Below, piece after piece: positions 35,621 to 49,024 of a stretch of DNA of 64,000 bases. The translations under genes were made by a program, and so were the position numbers. The notes below the pieces were generated by a model. It worked only from the letters and a program-made list of their open reading frames with translations, was not told the DNA's origin and did not search any database. Source of the stretch: Protopterus annectens (Eukaryota > Chordata > Ceratodontiformes > Protopteridae). The stretch is taken from positions 10,879,667-10,943,666 of the forward strand of contig NC_056739.1 in the NCBI RefSeq assembly GCF_019279795.1, written 5' to 3'. Numbering within the stretch: position 1 is the first letter of the stretch; each line of letters starts with the position of its first letter.

Positions 35621-36600
35621 AGGTGATATGTCCATGACATGTACAGCCATGTGTGCCCACAGCTCCTACATATACCCCATTTCAACGATTGCAAGCTATG
35701 CATGCTGTGTGCTGTCTGGACATTAACCTTATTACCACAATAGCCAGAACATGCTGGGGTGAGATGTTTACAAGCCACAGACCTTGCACATGCTTGAATG
35801 AGTGCAATGCCTAACTCAAACAGAGCACATTGCTGGCACTCTTCCAGTAATTATGAGGTGTGTGTGGCATATATGAAGTGCTCACTGCTGACCATTACAG
35901 TGCCCTGGCTTCACCATGGAACTGTCAAGTAACAGTTTGTGGGATCATGACATTGAATATTGCTGTGTGTGTGTCTTTCTGACATGTGCTGTTGGCATGA
36001 ATGCACACTTGGCTACTCAGTGAAGGTGGTTGTGTGTCCTACCAGTACATAAATACAACATCCATTATGGTGTAATGCTCAACTAGGTTTCACACATGGT
36101 GTGGGGAAGGTGTGGAATGTATCCTCTTGACCTGCTAATCCACTTACTGATGGAGACTACATATGTGTACATGTATTGATGTGTGTTTAGATTCCATGCG
36201 TGTGTAGTGTCTGATGTTTGAAGGTGACTGTTGTCTTAGTACATCATGCTGTTGCAATGCAGCCTCAACATTGCCAACTGTATATAGTGATATGCTCAAA
36301 GTACAGTAAGCTGTACTTTAGGTATGGAAAGATGTTTGGACATGACTACTAAATGGTGGGGCTACTTTTCAGATGAATGATTACTGAGGACAGCTCACAG
36401 GTGTGTTACAACCATTCCTACAATAACCTGTGTAACTGCTACACTATGGTTCTGTTAATTGAAGTGGAAGACACACAACATGGAATGCAGTAAGGGTGAC
36501 ACTGAAGGCAAACCTCTTGACACCTGTAACAGTAACACCTTCCCTGTGCATATATTGTGCATATATCAGCACAGGTGGCAAAGGAAAGAGTCAATATGTT
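35620..36600. other. Interval without recognised features
   Basis: No gene or clear repeat seen; composition resembles the surrounding TG-rich cargo. Confidence 0.4.
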
Positions 36601-36673
36601 TTGTAGCACATGCGATAGTGCTGTAACTCTGTAATACCTAGGAGATAGGCAGGTGTTTGATTCACAGTACTGG

Positions 36674-36728
<55 letters not shown>

Positions 36729-36730
36729 AT
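36600..36730 (+). repeat. tRNA-like SINE head with (TG)n
   Basis: A TGTAGCACATGCGATAGTGC to GTGTTTGATTCACAGTACTGG segment precedes a TG tract at 36,675-36,725. It has the same layout as the SINE copies at 33.2 and 37.2 kb. Confidence 0.6.
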
Positions 36731-36904
36731 ATATGTCACGCATGGTGGGGAATACATCCCAAATGTTTTTCACTCTCCTGAACACTGTGGTAGACATCAG
36801 TACAGAGTGAAGTGTAGAAAGAAAGACCTAGGCAGGTGGTTGAATCTCACACATGTCAAGTGTCTGTATGTGTGTGACATAGTTGTATATCTTTGTGAAT
36901 GCCA

Positions 36905-36906
<2 letters not shown>

Positions 36907-36953
<47 letters not shown>
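36907..36953. repeat. (TG)n microsatellite
   Basis: About 47 bp of TG repeats. Confidence 0.95.
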
Positions 36954-36957
<4 letters not shown>

Positions 36958-37029
36958 GCTGTCCAGTCCCTGGTGTGAGGCTGTATTTTGCCATAGTGAA
37001 ATGTTAAGGCCCGTCCCCCCATTCACTTA

Positions 37030-37308
37030 ATGCAATCTAGTATCCCTGTTGATGTCATCAATCTTAGAAGGGCATTCTAACCGACTGTAAACATGTACAC
37101 CCTGGGGTGAGGCTTGTTGTTAGATAGCTGACTGATGAACCCCCCCACCCCACATTCATTCACTGCAATCTAGTATACCTGATAATGTCCTCGATCTTAG
37201 GCCATTCCGACTACCTGTACATGTGTAGTCTCTGTGGCGCATCTTGTAACAGAGTAGTACTATAATGATGATTTGCACATAGGCAGGGGTTCTCATCCCA
37301 ACACTGGC

Positions 37309-37389
<81 letters not shown>

Positions 37390-37650
37390 AGAGTGTGTAT
37401 TACTGTCTGTGAATCCCTGAGTGTGTGGGTGTGTTACTGTGTCTGTGAATCTCTGGGTGTGTTACTGTGTCTGTGAATCCCTGAGTGTGTGGGTATGTCT
37501 GTGTTTGCATCCTGTCATGAGAGCGGGTATTACTGCTTCCCAATGAGAAGCCACTTTTTCCACTGACCTTTACCCTTGTCATCTGCTATACCACTCTTTT
37601 ACCTCCTCCCCGCTCCAGGTAACTATACCTGTGATGTCACCCACTATGGA
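37030..37650 (+). repeat. tRNA-derived SINE, partner of the 33-kb copy
   Basis: The head GTGGCGCATCTTGTAACAGA..GGGGTTCTCATCCC (about 37,235-37,300) has box A- and box B-like sequences. It is followed by TG tracts (37,312-37,388), TGTGAATC(C/T)CTG repeats and TTTACCCTTGTCATCTGCTA. It is the inverse of 32,990-33,350. Confidence 0.78.
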
Positions 37651-38233
37651 TGTGACTTCTCTGAACACAGTAGCTTACTACACAGCTATCATGCTCTTGG
37701 ATCATTAGATCAGTAAACATAATTGAAACTTGGGAGATTAAAACTGCGATGTGGAAGCTACAAAGTGCATGTAGGTATTGTCATACAGACCTGTGAGTAG
37801 TCAACATTTACATAAGGGACACTAACCGCAAACACTGACATCCCCCAGCACATGCAATTACAACTGAAAGAGGAAGGCAGAACATCAAGATCAACATGCA
37901 GTTACTGTGACACATGATACATACTGTCAAACGTACCAAATGCATTCTAAAACTGTCCTACATGGTATGTCCGTTGCCTGTCAAACACTACTCAACAATA
38001 TTAATCTACAATTGTCTTCTTAGTATGTTCACCCTGTGCATCAGACCATATCAGCACTGATGATGTGGATGACAGGGATGCGGCACAGGCATCATATGCA
38101 CAGGGTGATAATGTTTGCCAGAGGCCTAGGTTGTACCATTGGATGACATCATGTGTGTGGGTTAGGGCCTTTGATATCATTGGGTGTATGTGGATGTTAT
38201 GTGTGTGTGTGTTGAGGTGCCCTACGTTTGTTT

Positions 38234-38238
<5 letters not shown>

Positions 38239-38284
<46 letters not shown>
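38239..38284. repeat. (TG)n microsatellite
   Basis: About 46 bp of TG repeats. Confidence 0.95.
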
Positions 38285-38288
<4 letters not shown>

Positions 38289-38424
38289 ATGCCCACAATG
38301 CTGGCATGTGGCTGGCCTACACTGGGGTATTATTGAAACCTTCAGACTGTACAGGGCAGGTTCCACAGTTCATGGTGTCCGGCCACGGCCACGTGACCTG
38401 CTCCTGCCAGGGGTTGCATGGGCA

Positions 38425-39299
38425 CTACCAGGCAGAGGTCCAGATTGTACTGTCTGATGACAAATGTTCACTGGAACTGTGTCCCTGTTGGGACCATCCA
38501 GGACCACGTGCACATGGCCTGCTGTGTCCTGGTGTGGACAGCACAGCACCAGCTGCACTGCTGCTGCTACCGCCACTATGGGAACGGGTATGTGAATTAG
38601 CATGTTCATGTAGACCTTCAACAGGTGATGTACCTGGCCTATGTCCACATGCCTGAAGCCTCACTCCCACCAGATGTTCCAGCACAGACATTCCACGCTT
38701 GAGGATTGACAAGTCACGGTCAAGGACTCCCACCATGTGACCCAATCGTCTTTCCAAGACATCTACAAAATGATGGCGAGCATTTGCAATTGCCTGGATG
38801 TTGTCAGTTAAAGAATGGACAGCAGCCCTCTGAAGCCTCAGACCTTCTCTGTTATGCCATTCAGCACATGCCTGTGCCTCTATTACAGCCTGAAACATGT
38901 ATCTGGTGACACCAGCTGATGTGCTTTGTCTTGCAGGGGCATGTTGGCCAGTGGCTCTCCTACGAGCAGCACTGGGCATATGCCTGTGTGGGACATCACC
39001 AGTCAGTTGACTGGGATCAAGGTGTGCAGGCACACCTTCCATAGTCTCTATACTTCCCTGTTCCATGCTACCATCCGCCAACTGTCCTTCCTCTATGGCC
39101 ACTGGTGATGGGGTATGTGTAGGCAGGAGAACTGTGTGCGAGGATAAGGGGGATACAGGTGGAATGGCAACCAATGGCACAGATTCAGCCCCTGACAACC
39201 CTGCCTGTGCCTCAATCATACTTTTATCATCAATGCTAGAGTCTGTGGGGGCACTAACATCAGGTGGACCACAGGAGGGCAACGCACCTACATCAACAC
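38425..39299 (-). CDS. Harbinger-associated Myb-like protein, C-terminal exon
   Basis: Inferred last exon of the Myb-like DNA-binding partner that helps Harbinger transposase enter the nucleus and bind its ends. The predicted acceptor at 39,300-39,301 follows a good pyrimidine tract (TTTTTGTCTACCCCCACAG). Its phase fits the donor at 41,792, joining ...SLELP-G-VDVGALPSCG. The 291 residues are Ser/Pro-rich, then basic (AARRRATGQHAPARQ), then helical (VIEAQACAEWHNREGLRLQ, LERRLGHMVGVLDRDLSIL), probably a coiled coil. The frame is open to a stop at 38,425. Its integrity contrasts with the broken transposase. Splicing is inference. Confidence 0.65.
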
Positions 39300-41792
39300 C
39301 TGTGGGGGTAGACAAAAACTGTACATTACAAGTTATACGGCACAGCACACACAGACAGACACACACACAGACACAGACACACACACACACACAGACACAC
39401 ACACACAGACACATGCTATGGCACTCAACGGAATGCAACTGCATGTGATATGGCAGATGGCATTCAACTTAGACAACTAAAGTGGTAGTTATCATACATC
39501 CCCGAGTTGCACACAACAGCATGCATGTGTTATAGCAGAAGGTATGTACCTTACACATTTATAGTAGTAGTAGTTAACATACATCCCTGTGTTGCACCAT
39601 TTGGGTTAGTAGCTTATGCCCCATACCTGCAACACAATGCATGCACTATGCACTGTTGCACCACACTGCCATGTTTTGTGCAACATACCCCACATGTTAA
39701 CAGACCTTTGCTAACCTTTGTACATCTGCCACTGATGCTTTGTGTTGGCCACTGCCCCTATGTGTGAGGAAGACATGTGCAGAAGGTTATGTGGAGTGAA
39801 TATTATCTTTGCCTGAGCCATAGCTTGCATATCTCTCCCAAAGCAGTGCTTGTCTGTTCAACGTTATTCTGCCTACCCCTGAGCTGAGTCTATAGACAAT
39901 GTGCATGTGGCTGTACATACATGTTTGACATGGCTGTCCCTACTTTGCAATGGTGCCACAGACTAGCACAGGTTAACAGTACACCAGCCTGATGTGTGGC
40001 ATATGACCTTGCCAATCACATGTGGTATGACATGTCTTCTGCTGATGTGTTGAATGACATGCATACATGTGTAACACAATGGTGTATTTTCAAATATACA
40101 GCAAGGTAATGGTGTCCCAATGCAGGGACATGTTATACTAACATGGACCTTTAGCTGACTCAATGTTTTCAGTCCACCCTACAAATATGATGTGCATAGC
40201 CATTGCAGGGCATCATATGGCTTCACTATTGCTATACAGTGTGAGTTACAGATACAGTTCATAGCCATGACTGTGTTCAGATACAATACATATCTAATGT
40301 GGAATGTGACCCACGTCACTGAGGTGTATACACACTAAATCCTAATGTGGAATGTGTGACACAGGTCACTGTAGGGTATACAGATGACACCCCTGCACAT
40401 CTGCAACCATATTACTGATGCCTGGCAACTATGCCCAGACATGGCTAACTTAGCAGTACTCCATGTCCCACATGCCATCTGTGTACCTCACACATGAGGA
40501 GCAAGCATGACAGTGATGTCTGACACCAGCAAGGTGAATGCACTGCATCTGTGGCCTGCTGTGGTTGTATGTGTATGTTGTGCAACACATGTATGTATTT
40601 GGATACTGTATAGGTGAATGCTTTCATGTCGTGACACACTCAAGATGTTCAAGACATGTTATGTGGTGGTTTTGATGTCATGCCTACACAAGCTGTGCAC
40701 AAGTCTATATGATGTTGTGTTTCACATCTGCAATATCACCATTACACAAAGGCCATAGTTGTATTGTGTCGAGCCAATGTACAACAGGGTGTACACACGT
40801 TCATCACTTCTACTGTGTGTGTTGCTTTATGTCTTTGGCCACCCTCCATGGCCATGTGTACACATGTTTTGTCCAATGGTTGTGATGGGCATCTATGTCA
40901 CATGTCAGTGTTATCCCATATGACATACACCCATAGATGTCCACTGAGGACAGGGTTATGCAGACAAAGGGTGGTATGTTTGGGATGTGAGATATCATGT
41001 TTTGCAGGATAGTTGAGCAGTGTTGCAGTCAGCCCATTACATGTCATGGACATGTCAGATAGCACATGACATTGTGTGACATTCATAGCATGGGTATAAT
41101 CCACAAGGGTGAATCCTGTGGGCTGGTCATACTCCAGCTCCAACACATTTAGAGTGTGTGCACACATATGCTCTCTGTATAGTACTGTTTGTATTCCCCA
41201 CATGTGTAATGCTGATCTGTAGTACCTGTGCCTACAGTGAACCACACCTCCACCATTGTATTCACAGCTGTCCACACATCTGGCAATGACAGTTTGTAAG
41301 ATTTAGTGTAGGTGATTCATATAGTCTTCAGTCATTCCACATGGTTAACCACTGTGATGCATTGCAGGTCTGACCAGTGTATATTAACAGGACCACCGTA
41401 TATTATGTGTACATGTGTTAAATGGCCACATGGCAGATCGCATGCAGTTAATATGATCTGTGCATTATCAAGCCTGGTAAATAACAATCTCACCTGCAAC
41501 AGGCTGGTGTCGCTGCAAAATGCCAGAGGTTCCTAAATAGGAGTGTCACAGCATTAAGATCATTCTCCACACCTGTGTGATAGCTACAGGGTGCAATGTC
41601 CATGTTAGCACATAAGCCAGTACAACAGACTATACTATGGAGTATGCACATTTGTGCATACATAGAGTAGCAGACTATAGTATGTGGCATGTGTGCATAC
41701 ATGCCTTGCATATGATGTTACATTACATATTGTACAGTAACACATGTAACTATATGAAATATAGTTGTGTTATATGTGCAGTAGTGACATAC
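39300..41792 (-). other. Predicted intron of the Myb-like gene
   Basis: Donor CTG/GTATGT at 41,792-41,791 and acceptor CCCCACAG at 39,301-39,300, about 2.5 kb, phase 1. It contains a CA/CAGA-rich tract (39,352-39,412), a short approximately 60-bp imperfect tandem repeat (40,290-40,380, AATGTGGAATGTG twice) and, on the minus strand near 41,275-41,000, weak similarity to a LINE endonuclease (NGGGVVHCRHRYY). Confidence 0.5.
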
Positions 41793-42201
41793 CAGGCAAC
41801 TCTAGGCTCGGTGGTTGAGAGACACCCACCTCCACAATACCAGCTAAAGCTTGTGTATGGAGGTCTGCAGGTGTCCCCAGGTTGGCCAGTAGCTCCTTGG
41901 TACGTGTGAGTGGTGGCTGGGTGAGTGGCCCCCCACCTGTTGCACCTTGTTCCCTGGTGATTGCATTAGCACGCTGTTTCACCTGTCTTATGAGGTCCGT
42001 GCAGTGTCGGTGCACCTGCTGATAGGTGCAATTGTGGCCGCCAACATCGTTTACCCTCCTGCGGAGTTCCTCCCACTGGGCATCCCACTGCTGTGCATCC
42101 TGTGGCACATGGTTGAAGAGTGTTACATGGTTGTTGAGGAGGTATGGGATGAGGACCTCATCCTCCAAGCGGGTGTATGGTGGCAGCCTGGCACACGGCA
42201 T
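41793..42201 (-). CDS. Harbinger-associated Myb/SANT-like DNA-binding exon
   Basis: Read from 42,201: MPCARLPPYTRLEDEVLIPY, a tryptophan-bearing trihelix (LFNHVPQDAQQWDAQWEELR, then RVNDVGGHNCTYQQVHRHCT, DLIRQVKQRANAI) and the TGGGP..QPPLTRTKELL box. This order (acidic start, W..I/L helix, NAVG-like turn, C..R..DL helix, then ATGGGPP) is that of Myb-like proteins encoded by vertebrate Harbinger transposons. A possible acceptor (TTATGTCTTCCAG) lies just before the ATG at about 42,209, so an upstream exon may exist. The donor at 41,792 joins the exon at 39,299. No stops are seen within the domain. Confidence 0.72.
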
Positions 42202-42319
42202 ACCTGGAAGACATAATGATGGAGGCAGGTCACAGTAACTCACAGAGAAGTACAGAAGTACAGCTGAGCATACATGTGTATCACATTTATTAAGATTACA
42301 AACATGTCTTTGCAAATCT

Positions 42320-43820
42320 ACATGACACTAACTCCACTGATATGTTTAACTCACACACATTTGACACTTACTGGTGATTTGATGTTTTCACCATATATGT
42401 GTGTATCAAGTGATGACATTGCTCATTCTCCATGTAGATGTCTTGATGTGGGCATGTCTGTTTGCCTGTACTGGTGTCTTTACCTATCAGCACATGCCTG
42501 GATGTGTTCACATTAATGCAATAGACCTTAATGCTGTGTATATGTCACATATATAGTCATACACAGCCTTAAGGGACATGACCTGTGACCCCGCAGACTT
42601 GCTCACAGAAAGTTTTACATGTATGCGTTTTGCCATATACATCTACATGGGACTCTACAGCTGTTTAGCATCCTGCCATGTATTACCCGTGTTGCACATG
42701 TGAAACACATGGGACAATGGCTAGCCTGATGGTATTTTCAAGGCTGGATATCAACTATAGCATGTATGGTCATAGTGAACTAGTAGGCTATATGCTCTGG
42801 GCCATTTATGAGCCTAGGCTGAAAGGTTACCTAGCTGTAGCCAACAGATAGGTAAGATTCAGTGGCCATTTCAAGCAGTACCACAGAACTGATCCACAGG
42901 GTTACTGATATATTTGCCATGCGGTCCTCACATCATGTCACAAAGAGAGGCAATGTGCAGCTTTGCTGGACAGGGATGCATAGTATGTCAAGAGTATGTA
43001 AAGTCTATGGGACAGAGATCTGTCAGGAATGTTATGATCCTTGTACTAGAAAGGTGGATGTCCATGAAGTATTTGTTTATTTGAAATCAGGATGTGTAAG
43101 TGTAGTATGTCCAACATCTCTGGGTTGGACATGGCTTTATTCAGGGTAGGCATCATGCTACATAGTGGGGCTAGGGATTGGGAAGGCCAGTGTAGGCCAT
43201 CTGAACATGGCCAATAACTTTTAAAGGAGATATGTGATATATTATGGGTGACTTGAGTGTTGAGTATGGCTGAACATTGATCTCTATATTCATGGATGGC
43301 ACCCTGTAATGATTAGGGGTGCCACGTATGACTACCTGTCAGGTGTGGTGAAGTAACTATCAAAGGAAAGACTACTGTCTAGCTGCATCCCATACACACA
43401 CAGATTCCATTATGTTGACCACTGCCTAGGTGGTAGTTCATGGGTGCAGTGTTTTTAACATAGCGGATGACAATGCAATACTTAGCTGTCAGATTGTGGC
43501 CATACGTCACACACCACACATCGACCCACAAAGGCCCTTCTGTATGTTGACTGCAGCACACATTGAGTCAACTATTGCTCCTAGTTCATAGTCATTTGCA
43601 AACATCAATAGGCAGATGCCTTCTGTGTTAGTCTGTGTGGCATAGATAACAAAGAGGGGGAGTACCAGGAATTAACCCTGTATTACTGTAGCTGGCACTG
43701 GTTTGATGTGCGTGCATTAGTCAGGCACCTTCTGTAGTGTTGGTTCTGCCAGCAGTCCAGTTGCCAACCATTCCTGTGACATAGGAATATACACCTAGTT
43801 TACTGAGTGTAGCTGGAACA
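42320..43820. other. Interval without recognised features
   Basis: No gene; TG-rich cargo sequence with small frames only. Confidence 0.4.
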
Positions 43821-44080
43821 CAGCATGGGTGATGGTGTCCTAAGACCTGGCAAGGTCATGATATGCTGTTTGAATCAACCTTACTGTCATCTACATCTGT
43901 ACTGACTACATCAAATAAGTTGATCATGGTTCATGGCCTTACAGACCAGACTCAGCAGGGTAGTAGTGCACTATTTCCCATTATCAGTGGTGTCTCCCCC
44001 TTTGTGGGGTGTGATAACTGTTGCTGTGCACCATTCAGTGTGTACACAGCCTGACATGAAGCTATGATTGAACTATGTGG
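43820..44080 (+). pseudogene. Decayed LINE RT fragment
   Basis: CTAAGACCTGGCAAGG followed by TGATCATGGTTCATGG and a GTGGTGTCTCCCC..GGGGTG remnant parallels the DLAKAFDTIPH to GVPQ.SVLGP part of the LINE at 53,580-53,780. Very degenerate; low certainty. Confidence 0.35.
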
Positions 44081-44699
44081 AGAGCAAATTGTTCTGACAT
44101 TTCTGTAGGATGTTGACAGGTCCCATGAAAGCTGTATGTATGGCTTTAGAGAGTGCAACTTGTATCTGCATAGCTGTTATTACAGGGGCTCTGTAGTGTA
44201 CATGGCTATATAAATATGTGTACCTGATGGGGGGGGGTGCGTTTAGGTTCCCCAATACCCTATCTGGATGAACCAGTGCTAATTCTGTAGGTGCAGTGCT
44301 TCCCATGCCATAGTGCTGTGAAGCACGGCAGGTCTTGTTGTTGATATTACGATTCATGACACAGCTATAGAATGCTCTGCGGTTGGCCTCATAGTATGTT
44401 GCTGATTAGTTTCACAGTAGCTTTGTGCGGTTTTATATGGTGTATATGCATCTTACTGAGGCTGACCAGGGATCACATCCACTTATGTGTGTTCACTCTT
44501 GCAACAGTTACTACCTTCTGTGCTACACTTTAAGGCAGGGTGCCACCAGTTTGCCTTCTTGTTTGTGTTTGGTTGAATCTTGGTTATGTTTCAATGGTAC
44601 AATTACTGCACTTATGTGAGTGCTTAAAGTTCATTTATATGGGATTTAGCATTTGCACATACATTGTCCATCTGCATGGGCGCCATTACAGGCATCACT

Positions 44700-45030
44700 T
44701 CATTCATAAGAAGCATAACCTTGGCTTTGGAGACTGACTATGTGTAGCATACTGTTAGCCCTGTTTGTGTGACTATGGTGATCCAGGTCATTAGGGTTGA
44801 TAAAATCCAACATGCATTGAGCGCAGGTGTTGGTACATGAGAGGTCTTCCCAGTTCATAATGGAATAATTGAGAGTAGGCATTATTATGGTTTTCTGTCT
44901 CAAACCTAATATTCCCCATTACAGCACAATATGACAGTTGGGAATTCTGAGGCATGGTGGATGATCTGTCGCAAGGTGCAATTTGGATTCCACTTAGGCA
45001 CAAAGGTAGTTGCTCAGCATACTGCATCTG
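44700..45030 (-). pseudogene. Decayed LINE endonuclease fragment (minus strand)
   Basis: The minus-strand frame from 44,880 reads LNYSIMNWEDLSCTNTC then CMLDFIN, parallel to VNYPTINWETYSSTHFQAQ then LAFIT in the LINE at 52,320-52,400. The same family occurs in opposite orientation elsewhere in the cargo. Confidence 0.55.
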
Positions 45031-45869
45031 AAGTTATGCAAGTGCAACTAGCGTGGGGGTGTACATATCCTTCAGGAATATGGACACACCTGTGGCCCAT
45101 GTGTTCCAATAAAGGATAATGGGCAAGAGGTGAGGTATGTGTTATAACATGGTCATGCAGGTGTGCTCAACGGAGTGTTGAACCATATCTCAGTCACTGC
45201 ACAGATATGTTCTCCATGTTAAGGATTGACATAAGTGAGTCCATATTGAGTTTCTGAAATGTATCATTGAGTAGCGAGACCCGCAGTTTATTGCTTGGCT
45301 GTCCCTGTTACAGCAGTGGACTTTCACTTGAACTTTGCATGATGAAGGCACTATAGGGGAAGCATGAGCCCTAGCCAGTATCCAGATTCCCAGGGGTGAC
45401 AGGTGCAGGCCCTGTCTTGTAAAGCATCATGGTCTGTTAACCATGTTATCCCAGGCAGAGAGATACTGGATACCCTTTGCATTGCACCAGTACATTAGAA
45501 AATTGTGGAATACAATCCTTTTGTCCCTGTACTGCAGTATCATTCTGGCCAATGGCAGAATGCTACCCAGGCCTTGGGACATACCTGCATGGGCTACAAG
45601 ACCTGACAGTTCCTACATGTGTGTTTCCATGCGGTCCAGGCTACTGCATCACAGGTCCTGCACAACAACATGGAATATGTCAGGGCCATGTGTATAGTTC
45701 AAAAGGTGGTCTGAGTGTATGGGTATGTGACTAATAATGGCAGACAGGCAGCTGACATTATGTTTGCCCTCGTATAGCTTGGTGTGTAACATAGTGCTAG
45801 AGTTTGCATTCCCAAATGAGTACTGTTGGGCATGTTTCCGGCCACGTGTTCTGAGGTGTGGCACAATTA

Positions 45870-48600
45870 TGCAAACTATGTCATACAGTTTGTGTATTTT
45901 GTTGTCTGTCTATTCCAGCTTGGGAGGTCACTTGCTTGGCCAGATACTTAGAAGCCTCTATGAATGTGTGTGATTTCTGGTAGTATGTGTGGGTGTCCTT
46001 ACTGTGTTCTGGTAAGGGTATGTGTTGGTTGTGATGATGAGATGCATGTGTTAACCTACACTTCATGACTGTCCAGTCCAGTCATGGCTGTAGACTGGAC
46101 TGCCTTCCAGCTTACCCCTGTAGCTGCATCCCAGACAATGTGTGGGGTGTGGTGTTAGGTGGGTTTGGCAGTGTACATGGCATAGAGATTACATTCCCCC
46201 AGGATGGCCACATACACAAAGCTGACATTAGTAAACACCAGTAGCTGACTAGTGGACATGCCTGTATGAGCATTCAGTACTACAAGTACCAAGTACTGTA
46301 TTTAGTTTACTTATTACTTATGAAGATGTTTTAGACAGTGATGCTCACACGTAGATATTTGTGTTATGGATGTGACAACACTGGCTATTACAGAAACATT
46401 GAACCTACCTTTAGCAGCAATCCTCCTCTGAGGAGTACATCACATCCTGATAGTTGATTACAGATGATGCAAGTGTCTACAGGTCTGTTTCCTTTTCTGG
46501 GTATATACTCACATATCCACCAGAACCATAAGGTCTGTTGGGCACAGACAACTACTCCCCAAACAGAGTCATGTATCAATAGGCTCTGCTGCCACTATCA
46601 ACATGATCAGGATATAATCAGATAGTGTAAGCCATCACCTATGAAGCAGCTATTACACATGGGCAGCAGTCTCCTACATATTACACTGCTACTGCAGATG
46701 TTACAGTAGAGTTAAAGATGATATGCAACCTGTTTCATTACCAGTACTGTGCACTACCTTACATGCAGTATTTGCAAGTGGCTGTTAGGTTGGCAATGAG
46801 AGTTTAGGCTACACAAACCTGGTAGTTCAACCAGTGTGTCTGTACTCTCAATATCCACTCTATGTAATTGCCTATAGACATAACTAATGTTTGCATAACA
46901 TAACAGAAATGCTATGTAAAATGGAATACAGATCTGCCTAAAATACTGTACATTACACAGTTATTGGCACAATATCCCACGATGCAAACCATATTTGCAC
47001 AGTAAGCCCACCATTGACATGTTCATCTTACTTATACACCCATATATATGTCTACTGTTACAATATATTGACATATACTATCCCCTGTTATAGCACATAC
47101 TTGTTGGACCAACCCTGACACTGACAGTGGCTGGAAGAGAATTGGTGAGTTCCAAGCCGATGTATATCATCCCTTGTGGTGTATGAGGAGTTTGCCTTGT
47201 GACCTACAGCAGTACACACTTAGAATACTTCAAGCATTACTTCTGCTCAACAATACATCACTACAAGATAACTATTTCCACTATATGCATTGATTACACT
47301 GTAATTCTTACAGAACAGGTACTAAATACACAGACATATTAAATGTTATACATACCTTCTTAGTAACTGGAGGTGTTATTGACTGGTATATTACTCGTTT
47401 TCGGTTTGCGTTTCAGTATTTTGTACTGTTCTACAGGTAGATACAGATGGTTTGAATGTGTGACAAGGCATCCTTTTATAGTTAGAGCTCAGTAACGTGC
47501 TATCCTGATAACCAATTAGTGTTCCTAAGTAGTTAATTACATGCACATCAGCTGTGCAGTGACTGCCTTAGCCAATACCATGGCAACAGTGGATTATAAC
47601 TGAGTACTCCACTTGGGTGTTGCCCCTTTGCCTTACTTGTGAGGAAGACAGCCTGGAAGTGTTGTTTGAAATCTATTGCAACAGCTGTATGGGGACAAAC
47701 ACTAATATATTGTGTGTAATTCCTAAAGGATTTGGTCTAAATGTGAGTACTGCTGTTAGATTTCTGAACATTGCTACTTGTGCAGGGTTTGTCTGTACCT
47801 AATACTTCTGCATATGTTTCAGTCAGCCAGGATATTTGACCAGCTCAAGGCTGCATGGCTATGCATATAATGTTAGGGGGTTTACAGTGTGCTTACCAGA
47901 CATCTTTGGTTTGGTGTTAATCTGTATCATACTGTGCTGATAATCAGTAATCGGTAACGCTTCCTGGTGTAATTACTTTTCAACCTACTGAAATGGGAAT
48001 AGTTCAAACAAACCCCGTAACATCAGCAGCTGTTCCATTGTATAACATCAACTATTTCACATAGGGCCATGTTAGTGTGTCTGTGTCCAGGTATGTTAAG
48101 GTTTCAGCAGATGTCGTACAGTGGGTGAATAATTGGTTAAGGTATGACAGTATGTATTGTTGTAATTAGTTTGGGTGTGGGGGAGATGTTGGTGGGTGTA
48201 CATAGCAGATGCAGGTGTGTAGGAACCACTTTTATGCATCTTCTATATGTGTGGGGGTTCTTTACCTATGTGAACACCTATCCCTTAGTGGACTAATACT
48301 ATGGTAAGTGCAGGCTGATTCATTAAGGCACTGTTAAATGCTTCCTGTATAGCATGCAGGTACTGTTAGTCCTTGAATCCTTTTGGCAATACATCGGAAT
48401 GTAATAAAGTTTTGCTAAATGAAAGCTGTCTGTGTATTTCTGTCATGGATATTTGCAGTCATTGTAGTTATGTTGGTGACTGTGTCCATAGAACATATTT
48501 GTAATAGTGTATTGGCATATACTCTTCATATGTTATGTTCATATTGTTTGGGGGGGGGCAGAATGTGTGATTGCTATGGTCCATGTTATACTCAGATATG
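45870..48600. other. Interval without recognised features
   Basis: No gene or clear element seen. The composition matches the rest of the cargo. Confidence 0.4.
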
Positions 48601-48627
48601 AACACTTCAGATGCTGTATACACACAT

Positions 48628-48642
48628 GTATGTATGTATGTA

Positions 48643-48702
<60 letters not shown>
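48628..48702. repeat. (TATG)n/(TG)n/(TA)n compound microsatellite
   Basis: TATG repeats pass into TG and then into about 46 bp of TA. Confidence 0.93.
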
Positions 48703-48705
<3 letters not shown>

Positions 48706-48852
48706 GCACACACACATGTATATGTATATAGATATATAATATATATTATCGCATACGTTTATCTGTACCGCCATAGATGTGTAGATGTTTTTAACCTATC
48801 TATATATCTACCTATATATGTATATCTCTATATATCTACATGTATCTATGTA

Positions 48853-48928
<76 letters not shown>
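48853..48928. repeat. (TC)n(TA)n compound microsatellite
   Basis: CT repeats followed by about 48 bp of TA. Confidence 0.94.
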
Positions 48929-48929
<1 letters not shown>

Positions 48930-49024
48930 CATGCACCTTTCATTGGGTACATGGCGGTTTGTCCTATTTCCACACAATCCTCCCTTTTGTGATTTAATCT
49001 GTCTGAATACACAACTGGCATAGG

